Shown piece after piece: positions 17,627-28,107 of a stretch of 64,000 nucleotides of DNA. Each line of letters starts with the position of its first letter. Position 1 is the stretch's first letter. The notes beneath the pieces are model-generated. The model saw only the letters and a list, made by a program, of their open reading frames with translations, was not told the DNA's origin and did no database searches. Where the stretch lies: the NCBI RefSeq assembly GCF_000001735.4, contig NC_003074.8, positions 3,162,101-3,226,100 on the forward strand. The letters run 5' to 3'. This DNA comes from Arabidopsis thaliana. Taxonomy: Eukaryota > Streptophyta > Magnoliopsida > Brassicales > Brassicaceae. Position numbers and translations under genes: made by a program.

Positions 17627-17963
17627 GGAGGAGTTGATGGTGACAGTCAAAGACATGTTTTCTTCTGCTTCAAACAAGTTTTACGGGTACTCATGTCGGG
17701 CCGGGTTACTCAAACCCACCCGGCCCAAAGTTCTTGTACTTCAATTAAATAAATTCCGATTATGATTTGCAGCCCAAAAAAAACCATTAAGGATTTTTCA
17801 TTTTCGATGTCTCTGAATTTTGTTTGAATAGGTGAACCTTAAAACGCAGACCACATTTTCCGCGGCACAAACGCGCTTAACGCCATCTCTATTCATATCA
17901 TAAATATTGGTAAGGTACGTTGCTTATAAATTAAAACCCACCCAATGCCCAATATTTTCTCAT
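17627..17963. promoter_or_regulatory. Bidirectional promoter GYRB1 / KCS14
   Basis: About 340 bases separate the two divergent start codons. It contains a perfect 9-bp inverted repeat, GGGCCGGGT at 17698-17706 and ACCCGGCCC at 17718-17726, whose arms carry GGCCC/GGGCC site-II-like (TCP) elements. Such elements are common upstream of organelle-biogenesis genes, which suits GYRB1. Assignment to one gene or the other is inference. Confidence 0.45.
17698..17726. repeat. 9-bp inverted repeat with site-II-like arms
   Basis: GGGCCGGGT and its exact reverse complement are separated by 11 bases. As DNA it offers two mirrored GGGCC cores; as RNA it would be a very stable GC hairpin in an otherwise AT-rich spacer. 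Confidence 0.7.
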
Positions 17964-19488
17964 ATGTTCATTGCAATGGCAGATTTCAAGCTTCTTTTGC
18001 TTATACTCATCCTTCTATCTCTCTTTGAACTTGATCTACTTCACTTTCACCATGACTTCTTCTCTCCTTTTCCGGTCAAGATCGGTTTACTCCTGATATC
18101 CATCTTCTTCTATGCCTACTCAACCACCCGGTCTAAACCGGTTTACCTAGTGGATTTCTCATGTCACCAACCCACGGATTCTTGCAAAATCTCATCCGAA
18201 ACGTTCTTCAACATGGCCAAAGGCGCTCAACTCTACACCGAAGAAACAATCCAATTCATGACGAGGATACTAAACCGGTCCGGTTTAGGAGACGATACGT
18301 ACTCCCCACGTTGCATGTTAACCTCTCCACCAACTCCATCAATGTACGAGGCGAGACATGAATCCGAATTAGTCATCTTCGGAGCTCTTAACTCACTATT
18401 TAAGAAAACCGGAATCGAACCGAGAGAAGTCGGAATCTTCATCGTAAACTGCAGCTTGTTTAACCCTAACCCATCTCTCTCGTCCATGATCGTAAACCGG
18501 TACAAGCTTAAAACCGACGTCAAAACTTACAATCTCTCCGGTATGGGATGCAGCGCCGGGGCTTGACGAGGCCGATAAATTTATATTACGCAATCGTTAC
18601 TGTCCATCTTTATCAGCCAACTCCCCAGTTTCTATCTTTCCTTTTAGAGTTTACCACTCTTCATAGCTTCTTGAACTTTCTTTAGGAATCTCCGTGGACC
18701 TCGCCACAAATCTACTAAAGGCAAACCCTAATACCTACGCAGTTATTGTTAGTACGGAGAACATGACTCTAAGCATGTATCGAGGCAACGACCGGTCAAT
18801 GTTAGTCCCTAACTGTCTATTCCGAGTAGGTGGCGCTGCGGTTATGCTCTCAAACCGGAGTCAAGACCGAGTCCGGTCTAAGTACGAATTGACTCATATT
18901 GTAAGGACTCACAAAGGCTCTAGCGATAAACACTACACTTGTGCTGAACAAAAAGAAGATAGTAAAGGTATCGTTGGAGTCGCACTCTCTAAAGAACTAA
19001 CGGTTGTTGCTGGTGACACGTTAAAGACGAATCTAACAGCACTTGGTCCGCTTGTTTTGCCTTTATCTGAAAAACTCCGGTTTATCCTCTTTTTGGTAAA
19101 GAGTAAGCTTTTCCGGTTAAAGGTTAGTCCATATGTTCCGGATTTTAAACTATGTTTCAAGCATTTCTGTATTCACGCTGGTGGTAGAGCGTTACTTGAC
19201 GCGGTTGAAAAAGGTCTTGGACTTAGTGAGTTTGATCTTGAGCCGTCTCGGATGACTTTGCACCGCTTTGGAAACACTTCAAGCTCGTCGCTGTGGTACG
19301 AGCTGGCTTACGTGGAGGCTAAATGTCGGGTCAAACGAGGAGATAGGGTTTGGCAGTTGGCGTTTGGGTCGGGTTTTAAATGTAATAGTATTGTGTGGAG
19401 AGCATTGAGAACGATTCCGGCTAACGAGTCATTGGTGGGTAACCCGTGGGGTGACTCGGTTCATAAGTATCCAGTTCACGTGACCTAA
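17964..19488 (+). CDS. KCS14: 3-ketoacyl-CoA synthase 14, catalytic-site splicing anomaly
   Basis: Condensing-enzyme family of the ER fatty-acid elongase (very-long-chain fatty acids). Two N-terminal membrane spans are present, then the FAE1/CUT1 domain. Exon 2 carries the conserved His ([10 protein letters not shown]) and Asn (RFGNTSSSS) regions. The catalytic Cys motif GMGCSAG is encoded at 18540-18560 (Cys codon 18549-18551), but a stop follows at 18564. The next homologous sequence starts at 18686 after a good acceptor (TTTCTTTAG). The only in-frame GT-AG intron is 18541-18685, which joins NLS directly to GISVDLA and deletes the catalytic Cys. That product is 459 residues, the length I remember for the database protein. 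The gene is therefore either a catalytically dead KCS or uses a non-canonical donor. The start at 17964 is favoured; an alternative ATG lies at 17976. Locus by order: At3g10280. Confidence 0.85.
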
Positions 19489-19939
19489 GTTTTAAGTAAT
19501 ACTACTACGCGTGTGAAGTCACGTTACAAGTTATCATAAGTCAACAATATGTTATTAGCTTTCTATTAAAGTGTAGCTTTTTTTTTTGTTTCTCTCCCCA
19601 CAAATATGTATTATTTGCTTGTTTTTGCCAACAATTTGGTATCTATTTCTTTTATATGAATATGGAAATCGAGGAATTTTTATTTATTGACAAACAAGTC
19701 GATTTTTTTTTGTTGATATGGTCATTTACATTTAGTAAGACAGATAATGTTGTTGTATTCACTGAGGAATGCAATGGTCTCGGACTATCACAAAACTCAT
19801 TTTATTTAAAAGCCGGATGAATTTAATGGGCCTAATATAAAAAGCCCAATAATCCATTGATTAAAATATATGTGGACTGGTTTCACCATTACCGCAATAA
19901 GGGAGACTGAGATAAACTCGCACAGCAATCGGAGTTACT

Positions 19940-20035
19940 ATGTGGACAATGAAACCGGCGGCGATGCCGGTTCAATTTCTCATGGAGCAATCTCCGTTGG
20001 CTATTCACAGCCACCACCACCGCATAAAGTTATGA
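19940..20035 (+). CDS. Candidate small ORF, 31 residues
   Basis: An ATG-initiated frame of 31 codons, starting MWTMKPAAMP and ending HSHHHRIKL, with higher GC than its surroundings (GCGGCG, CCACCACCACCGC). It lies about 90 bases downstream of paired site-II-like elements (GGGCC at 19829-19833 and AGCCCA at 19846-19851), the promoter signature of many small housekeeping genes. I do not recognise the peptide and it has no domain. An overlapping frame of 63 codons exists in another register (19870-20061). It could be a real short peptide, the first exon of an unannotated transcript, or chance. Confidence 0.25.
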   Translation: MWTMKPAAMPVQFLMEQSPLAIHSHHHRIKL

Positions 20036-20666
20036 TCGAGAATTCTTCTGAAAATTTCTGAGCACAATTTCTTATTTTGTGAATTGATTTGTGGCAAGTT
20101 AAAAAAGCTTCGAACATAGCGTAATAATTTGGCTCTCTTATGAATTGCGTTTGGTTTGGACTATATGTTATCTGTGTGGAATCGAATCAAAATTATCAAT
20201 CTGGTTCGTCGGAGTTGGATCAATAGTGGAAGTGACAATTGCTAGTTTGTCGTTTGTGTTTTAATTTCGGTTCGGTTTACATGGTTTTGAAAAATTCAAT
20301 TGATTTCGGTTGGGTTTGAATTGGAATTAAAGGAGAAAGACACTGAAATCACGCACTCGAGGCTTTTTTTTAAAGGAGCGAGTGTGTTTCAAAACAAGCC
20401 ATTTGGTGGGTTAGAACCCACAGAAAACGTATACACGCGCTCATCACGCGATTGGTGAGAGTGGGTGTGAAATTGCCCGAGAGGTGAGAGTGGGGTATGA
20501 CATGAAACGCTCTGATTGGCTTATAAAATAAAAATAGTAGACATGTAGCTCCTCCCTTCCTATGTTTATATTTATTTACTTCTCTTTTCCGAAGTATCAA
20601 AACTGTTGTCAAACAAAAAGCTTGGAACAAAATTAAAACCAATGCAATTCATATAGAAGAGCTTAA

Positions 20667-20800
20667 GCGTTTTCTTTGTTGATGATAATCTCTAAGATGT
20701 CTGGTGGTAAAAAGTCATATATTCAGAGGGAGTGTATCACTTGCCTTGATTATCATCATTCTTTTGGTGATTTTACTCCTGGTTTCTGAGGAAAACTCGC
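20667..20800 (+). ncRNA. Candidate structured RNA, C/D-box-like
   Basis: An outer stem GTTTTC (20669-20674) pairs with GAAAAC (20791-20796), with GC on each side. Just inside are TGATGA (20680-20685), matching a C box, and CTGA (20786-20789), matching a D box. A second stem pairs TGATGATAATC (20680-20690) with GATTATCATCA (20748-20758). A TATA-like TTATAAAAT lies about 150 bases upstream. A C/D snoRNA or another hairpin RNA is possible. The C box is also part of the inner stem and the box-to-stem spacing is uneven, so confidence is low. Confidence 0.22.
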
Positions 20801-21410
20801 TTCATGATTCTCTTTTTGATGTATAACGTCAGTTTTCATCTTCTTCAGGTATTTATATGCTCTCCACAGCTTTTAGTATTCATTTTTTTTTGGCTATGTC
20901 TTCTACTATTTAGTAAGTTTATGATCCAAAGTTTTTGAATCTCAAGATATTATAGTCTGGTTTTGTGATGCATTTTGGTTTCCTATTCAGTTTGTAACTC
21001 TGCAAAGGGAAAATGGGTTGAAGACCGGAAGAGACCATTGTATTCTGGTTTTGAATGTAAACAATGGTCATCTTCCATGTGGAATGGGCAGACCCGATTT
21101 CTCATTTGATGCCAGAAGGTTGCAACATGCCACAGTTTGACAGATTCAGTTTCTTTATACGTATACATGAATTGTTGTGTTGCGTTCATCTAAACCTGCG
21201 TATTGGTAGAATCGAACTAAAAAAATGAATTTAACTGGATCATTTTATGGTTCTGAGTGAGTGAATACAAAGTGTCTGGCAAGTTTGCAACACAACAACT
21301 CCAGAACAAAAAGAACATAAGTCATAGAATCGACCTACATATATAAGTAAGTATAAGTCTATAGGTTAAGATACAAAAATGAGTTAAGTGAAAATATCAG
21401 TCTTTGAGCT

Positions 21411-23224
21411 TCATCTAAACCTGCGTTTAGTCTCTCCATAAGCAACCACCCCGAGAACGGTTATACTGTACCCGCCAATTCCCATCACCGTTACCGGGTT
21501 TCGGAAAAGCAGGATCGATATCACAACTGCAACCGCTCCTTTAGCATTTCCAAGGACCTGAAACATTAAACATACACATGTTTGATCCAATTAGGCACTC
21601 CTCTAGTTTTGTTTAAGTTCAAAATCTTTTCAGTATTTTTACCTGCAGGGTAAGTGCGCTTGTGTGCTTGGTAACCAGAAAGTTTAACAAGTTGGCTGAA
21701 TAAGCCATTACAGAGTTAACCAGCAGAAGTATATACATGTACTTATGTTGTCTTCCGAGTGTTAGTGTCACACTCATCACGTCCGGCTCCATAAAAATTG
21801 TGACAGGCAGAAGAGCAATGACGGCTATTGGAGACATGTACAGCATCAAATTCATCGAATTCAACCTTTCTCTGCAAGAAAACTTAACGATCTGTTAAAC
21901 CCTAAGATGAGCATTAGTAGCTTCAGCTTCCTACTTTGCTTATCCAACTGTAGTTGCAGAACCTTTTACATTATTATAGCATATAATAAGGTTTTCTGAT
22001 TCATTGAGTAACCAAATGCAAAAGAAAAGTTAACGGATTTACCCCTCGGAAGAAAGTAAGATGCCTTGAAGAACAGATTTAAAAGCTCTTGCTGCAGTAG
22101 CACTAATGCACATAATGAATCCAAACCAGTGAAAACCTGGTTCACCCTGTAACCACAAAGGCAGACCCAGAGCAGGATCATTCAATACAGAAATCCCATA
22201 ATCAACAAACAAAACATTCAATAGCTAAGGCCTAGCAAAGAGATCAAATAATTCACAGAACAATGTAGAATGTAAGAATGGCAATAGTTACAAGAAGAAA
22301 GTCTGAAGCTTTAGATAACACATGACTGGAATAACGCATTAAAGGATGAAGCTTTAGATAAGTAGATAATACAGCCACAGAGGACTCAAATTTGTACTTG
22401 ACAGGGAAAATTGAATTTGTATACTGAATGTAATCACATTCATGAAACTAAGCAAACCTATTTTGGGTTTCAGACACATACGTGGAACACAAACAATCAT
22501 CTTGAATGGCTCTAAACTAACAACAAATCAGACATCACAATCTACAGGTAAAAGAACACATATTTCAAAATCGGCAGAATCAAAATCAACAACCAAAGAC
22601 GTTTTCATTACGAGAATTGTAGAGAAAAAGACGTACCCCACTGGCGATAACGACACCGGTAACAACGGGGACGAGAGCGCCATAAGTGACCCAAGCTTCT
22701 CTCTTAAAGGTCATGATATAAGCGAAGAGTGCAGTGAAAAACGGCGTCGTAGCACCAACGGCTTGATTAAAGGAGACAGGGAGATAACGAAGGGAGATGT
22801 TTCCACCGACGACAGAGGCACAAAAGACAATGCTGAGAGTCGCAACCTTGAGAAACTGAGAACGAGATTTGAGGTATTGGAGAGGGACGAGCTTGAGGAA
22901 GACGATGGAGACGTAGCTGAGGATAGCGCAAGCGGACATGTGACACATTGTGAGGAAAATAGGGAATTTGAATCCGTAATTGGAGAGGAGGAACTTGTTG
23001 AGGAGAAGAACACCGATGTTGGAGGTGTACCAGAGAATGATTAAGGATGATATGAAGAGGGTTTGTTTCTTCGGAGAAGATGAAGAAGACGACATGTCGG
23101 ATTTCTGATCTGGGTTCTTCTTGTTCATCTTCGTCGTCGATGAGATCGAGAGATTTGGTTGTTTTTTTTGGTGGGAGAAAGACAGGAGAGGAATTAGCTC
23201 CTTACCTCGAGCATGGGACGACAT
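21411..23224 (-). CDS. Probable sugar-phosphate/phosphate translocator (TPT family)
   Basis: Member of the NST/TPT drug-metabolite transporter superfamily, with about 10 hydrophobic helices. Four exons (23224-22637, 22146-22043, 21871-21643, 21557-21411) give 355 residues. The family core begins at the third in-frame ATG, 23095 (312 residues), with [20 protein letters not shown]. The first 43 residues are low-complexity Ser/Lys and may be leader. Conserved segments are [33 protein letters not shown] and [18 protein letters not shown]. The end is KRRFR, basic, as in Golgi/ER members. Substrate and compartment cannot be read from sequence. A 200-codon open frame antisense to exon 1 is a shadow. 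Locus by order: At3g10290. Confidence 0.92.
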
Positions 23225-24335
23225 TCTTGAAGCGCTCAGATGGATTACAAAAAAACGAAGGTTTTAATTTTTTTAAAGATATATAAATATATGTTGAACT
23301 GACAAATTATTTGTTTGGGATAATTAATGTATTATTAAGTTGAAATCTATATATTAATTAATGTGCAGTTGACTAATTAATGTATTTTTAAATTGGAAAG
23401 TATATTTGAGAAAAGTTGAATTGACTAATCTTATTTAGGAGTTTTGAAATTATTATGTATAAAACTGTTGTATTTGTGTTACATTGATTATTATGATAAT
23501 CAAAGAGGAAAATAAAATTTAATAAACAAAATCTTTTTCCCCCAGATTAGGTAAAAAATTCGGCTCTTTACCAAAAAATGGTCCAAAAGTCTAGATTTAT
23601 TCTTTATTAGTAGGACTAGGCCAATGTCTCAGAACTTCTTTATATTATACTTTATATCTAAAACTTGTGATTCGTAAAATCATGAAAACTTGTTAGATTT
23701 TGTCTGTACATTTTGGTTTATTAACAAAAATGTATAATACTAAAAACAACTTACGTATTCTATTGGGAGTCTCTTTTTGCCTTGTTGGTTTATTTATTTT
23801 GGACTTGTTGTTGGTTCATGTTTGGTTTATATAAGATTTTGAGATTGTTAGTGGCTATTTGATGGCATGTATCACGAAATTAGAAGTTTTAACGTTTCTC
23901 TTAGTTTTCACTTTTCATGATATAAAGAAAAATGTGTGCGAGATATGAATTATTTGGATAATTAACTAATATACTGGGCCTCCTACCAAAAGAAAAAAAC
24001 TAATATACTGGGCCTCAAGGCTCTCAATACATTCTTGTTTTTTCGTCTGCCATTTCATTTCATTAATGGGCCTCAGCCGTTTCGTTCATTTTAATTGACG
24101 CGTCAGTCGTCACGCGTCAGCCGCGTATATCATCTTAAAATTACGATTTCACCCCTCAACGCGTACAGAGCTAATTCGTTCTTAACTAATGGCTTCATCG
24201 TAATAATCCAAACCCCAAAATATCTGACTTAGCTAATTTCCTTCTTCATTATATCATAATTCCAAATTTCGCAAACTAATTTTTTCACTTTCTTCTTCGT
24301 TGATCTCTCTGAAAGCTTCTCTTCTTCTTCTCACC
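23225..24335. promoter_or_regulatory. Divergent upstream region, translocator / EF-hand gene
   Basis: 1.1 kb, very AT-rich up to about 23960. Two 19-bp copies of a sequence containing ATATACTGGGCCTC lie at 23964-23982 and 23998-24016, and a third TGGGCC core is at 24067-24072. These site-II-like elements are followed by the CGCG-box cluster (24098-24164) close to the EF-hand gene. Confidence 0.5.
24098..24164. promoter_or_regulatory. Cluster of CGCG boxes
   Basis: ACGCGTCAG occurs at 24098-24106 and again at 24112-24120, CCGCGT at 24121-24126 and ACGCGT at 24159-24164. CGCG boxes are bound by CAMTA calmodulin-binding transcription activators. Their position 170-240 bases upstream of the start codon of a calcium-binding protein suggests Ca2+/CaM feedback control, by inference. 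Confidence 0.5.
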
Positions 24336-25971
24336 ATGTCTGGTTATCCTCCATCAAGCCAAGGTTACGGTTACGGCGGTAATCCACCACCTCCTCAGCC
24401 ACCGTACGGATCAACCGGCAATAACCCTCCTCCGTACGGATCATCCGGCAGCAATCCTCCTCCTCCGTACGGATCATCAGCCTCCTCACCGTACGCAGTT
24501 CCCTACGGAGCTCAGCCCGCTCCTTACGGTGCACCACCGTCAGCACCGTACGCGTCTCTTCCAGGAGACCATAATAAGCCGCACAAAGAGAAACCTCACG
24601 GCGCCTCCTACGGATCTCCATCTCCCGGTGGCTACGGTGCTCATCCATCGTCTGGACCTTCCGACTACGGTGGTTACGGAGGAGCGCCGCAGCAGTCTGG
24701 ACATGGAGGAGGTTACGGAGGAGCGCCGCAGCAGTCTGGACATGGAGGAGGTTACGGAGCTCCTCCTCCGCAAGCTTCTTATGGAAGTCCGTTTGCGTCT
24801 CTGGTTCCGTCGGCGTTTCCTCCCGGAACAGATCCGAACATTGTGGCTTGTTTCCAAGCTGCGGATCGGGACAATAGTGGATTCATCGATGATAAGGAGC
24901 TTCAAGGAGCTCTATCTTCGTATAATCAGAGCTTCAGCATAAGAACTGTTCATCTCCTTATGTATCTATTCACCAACAGCAATGTCAGGAAGATTGGTCA
25001 GTTTCTTCTTTCTTTCAAACTGATCTCAAATTGATTGTTCTAGGTCTTTCCTTTTTTGCGCTTTCTAGAACTAGAAGATTGTCTTGCTTCAACAATCTAG
25101 GTTTGAGTTTTTGGAATTATCTTGTTGAATTTTCCTCTGCATATTGTTTGGTTTGACTTTGATGATCGTTGGTGCCAAATCCTCAAGTTGTATTATTATT
25201 AATTCAAGTTGAAAGTATTAAAAAAAGTCAAATTTTTAATTATTCTCCCTGCTAGCCTGGTTTTTGAGTATATACTGATTTAAGAACTCCAAATTGCAGG
25301 ACCAAAAGAGTTTACTTCACTTTTCTTTAGTCTTCAGAATTGGAGGGTAAGTTCAAAGGTTTTTCTAATGGTTTGATGATAATTGTTGGTCAAGAATGTT
25401 GGGAGTTGTTAGCTCATGTGGGTTTTGTTTGGTGTTGCTTCTTTGGAATTGGTTTCAGTCTATCTTTGAGAGGTTTGATAAGGACAGAAGCGGTAGAATA
25501 GATACAAACGAGCTGAGAGATGCACTCATGAGCCTTGGGTTTTCTGTTTCTCCTGTGATTTTGGATCTGCTGGTTTCAAAGTTTGACAAAAGCGGAGGCA
25601 GGAACAGGGCTATCGAATATGACAATTTCATCGAGTATGTTCATTCGTTTCAACCCCCTTACCTTTTCTTACTCTGTAACAAGTATAATTCATCACTGAT
25701 TCTGGTTTATTTTCCATTGATGTAGGTGTTGTTTGACTGTAAAGGTATGCTATTTTCATGGCTTGGGTCGTCACATTCTCATGCAATTCTACCATTTGAA
25801 TTATTCAAGATTGTTCCTTTACAATGTGTCTAATGTATGTTATGTTTTGATAAAAAATAATCGCAGGGGCTCACCGAGAAGTTCAAGGAGAAGGATACGG
25901 CGTTATCAGGCTCAGCTATTTTCAATTACGAGAACTTCATGCTCACTGTTTTACCATTCCTCGTCGCTTGA
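24336..25971 (+). CDS. EF-hand calcium-binding protein with Gly/Pro/Tyr-rich N-terminus
   Basis: Five exons (24336-24996, 25300-25346, 25459-25634, 25726-25744, 25867-25971) give 335 residues. The N-terminal 160 or so are disordered Gly/Pro/Tyr/Ser repeats (PPPYGSSG type). The C-terminal half is penta-EF-hand-like (peflin/ALG-2 type). EF loop 1 is DRDNSGFIDDKE and loop 3 is DKDRSGRIDTNE, both with the expected Asp/Glu ligands. A degenerate loop (KSGGRNRAIEYDNF) and a hydrophobic C-terminal helix follow. Penta-EF-hand proteins bind Pro/Gly/Tyr-rich ligands and membranes in a Ca2+-dependent way. Exon 4 has only 19 bases. The start is the ATG of the conserved MSGYPP. Locus by order: At3g10300. 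Confidence 0.92.
24672..24749 (+). repeat. 39-bp tandem repeat in the EF-hand gene
   Basis: Two identical adjacent 39-base units (24672-24710, 24711-24749) followed by a partial third. Each encodes GYGGAPQQSGHGG in frame. The perfect identity indicates a recent slippage or duplication and a likely length-polymorphic site. Confidence 0.85.
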
Positions 25972-28107
25972 GTGATTGTTTTTTTTTTTTTTTGTTGACC
26001 AAAGAGATTGTTTTCTAACTCTATTTTCTTTGTGAGCTTTTGGATATTTTATTTGTTGTCTTTTTATCTTTCTCCGGTAAGATTCAGACGTGGGTCTTCT
26101 TTTCATATGAGCAAAACCTTAGTAACCAATCTTGTGGAATAAGTTTGAATGGACTAAGAGCCCAATATTTCCAATTACAGTAACGACAGCATTTGTGTTT
26201 CAAAAAGTGAAACTCGATTTTCTTAAGTTTCGAGGCCAAGTAATCCAAATGGGTATGAAGAAGCCAAAATCAAATCTATTACGTACGCAATGGTTTAGGA
26301 CGAAGATTGTTGCTAGAAAATGTATTTTAATATTAACAGTAGTCGTTCATTGCATGAGTAAATGATTAAATAATTAAAATTTATATTTATTAAAATATAA
26401 TATTTAGCACAGATGATCTAGTGTATCTTAATAGTTGGTGAAAATGCAAATTTTCATGGTTCGCATTATTTATAAATTTTTTGACTCAATTAAAGAAAAA
26501 TGAGTAATTTCTTTCATCACTCATCCATATTTTCTTGTTATTCTACTACAATTAGTTTGAAATTCATATTAACATTAACATTTAACATAAATGTTGTTTT
26601 TAGATACAATTAAAGTGATAATGTAATAGATTTTCCCGTTATTAAAGCATAGAACTCTTACGATCTGACTTTTAATTATTTTTTATAAAAAATATCGCAC
26701 ATGTAGGGTCGCGTGCAATTGACGCGATACGTTAAATAAATTTGAACCGTTGATTTAGGTAAAGAATTTTTTAATCCAACGGCTGAGCAAGACTAATTTG
26801 AATATGCAACTCTAGATCTCTTTGGACAAAGTTTTTCAATGTCTCAAAACTCAAAACATTCTATGAGTCATAAACTAAAACCATCTTTTAAAACTTACTC
26901 ATAGATATTTTAAACTTAAATTTATTTTTTTAAGTATTTTTTAGATAGCAAAGAAAATATAAATAATCTGGTGAATTTAGAAAAAAATATCATGGGAAAG
27001 GTAAATGTGGCATGAAAAATTCAATTCTAAAAACATATGGAAGACATTTTGATCACTAATCATCACTTTTTAGTGGAGCTATTTTTTCACAATAATTTAT
27101 ATATGAGCGACACAAAATGCATTAATTTAGTACTATTCGTTATTGAAGTCTATAATAAAAAATGGTCTTTTTGTATTGGTTAGAAGAAGTTTTCTTTGTC
27201 TCATCATCAGTTATATCAATAAATGTTAGTATCACTACTTTTACAAATATGAAAAAATATTATTTATTCTGTTTTAACAAAAAAAATTTTATTTATCTTG
27301 TTTTAAGAATTTCAGTAGAAAAAGAAGAAGACAATCCCATATAGCTAAAAAAAATCAAAAGAAAAAAACCGTTACATTTTTGGAAAAATATCTTTAATGA
27401 CGTTTAATAGGAATAAATCCTCTACAATTCTCTACAAAATACAAATGATTGGTGAATGGTGAACCCCTTATAAACCATTTAACAAAAACAAAAACCTTAA
27501 AAACCCTTTAATACTTTCTATCTCTTTCTAAATTTTTTAACAAATGTAAAGAAATCTAGGATGCGGTATAAACTATGAAAATCGTGATGATTAGTTAAAG
27601 ATGATATTTATTTCCCAAAATTAGCATAACTAACAAATTTGAAATCCAATGTAATTAAAAGATTATTAAAACTGCTTTGCATTACCATCTTCGAGAAATC
27701 ATAAGCCGTTGACACATATGCGAATCGGACGGATAAGATTAGTTCACTAGATATTTGAATTCAAACACAGTAAAAGAGTTAACGTTACAATTTTGTCCGC
27801 TTAGGTTAGGATCCGAACCTAAATACCCGAACCAGAAAACACAAAGAAAACAAAGGAAAGAAAGCTTCGAATTATAAAGAAAACATTCTAAGCGATTCAA
27901 AGAACCAGAATCAGAGAAGAAGAAGAAGACCAGACGAGACTCTCTTCACATTTTCTAGGGTTTTGATCTGTTGCCCAGAAGGAAAGAAACAGAGTCCATA
28001 ATTGGTAACTTCGATTTCTTTCCTTGGCTGATTCTGATGTGCATTGATTTTGATCGATTAGTCAACTTTTTTCGTTTTCAGGAAGATAAACGAGAATTTG
28101 GACTCTA
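25972..28107. other. Intergenic, EF-hand gene to kinesin
   Basis: 2.1 kb, strongly AT-rich, mostly short open frames. The EF-hand 3' UTR occupies the first 150 bases or so. The kinesin leader begins near 27840 (AGAGAAGAAGAAGAAGACC) and contains a 5'-UTR intron ending at the acceptor TTTTCAG at 28080. No transposon ends or conserved ORF were recognised. Confidence 0.4.

Larger units (their letters stand above)
19489..21410. other. KCS14 to At3g10290-like spacer
   Basis: 1.9 kb without a conventional gene. Contents: the KCS14 3' UTR; a site-II-like pair GGGCC/AGCCCA at 19829-19851 followed by a 31-codon ORF (19940-20035); a short hairpin at 20353-20384; a 12-bp direct repeat GGTGAGAGTGGG (about 20454 and 20480); a TATA-like TTATAAAAT at about 20521; a foldable RNA candidate at 20667-20800; and finally the 3' UTR of the minus-strand translocator. 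Confidence 0.5.

Noticed and set aside
18561..18667. GC donor at 18561 with acceptor at 18666 in KCS14
   Set aside because: Keeps the frame but inserts LLELSLG into a highly conserved segment and uses a poor GC context. Kept only as an alternative in the finding.
22442..23044. 200-codon open frame on the plus strand
   Set aside because: Exactly antisense to exon 1 of the translocator gene. Charged low-complexity composition is a frame shadow of Ser- and Leu-rich codons on the other strand.
24529..24942. Arg/Leu-rich frames of 121-137 codons on both strands
   Set aside because: Shadows of the repetitive Gly/Pro/Tyr exon of the EF-hand gene.
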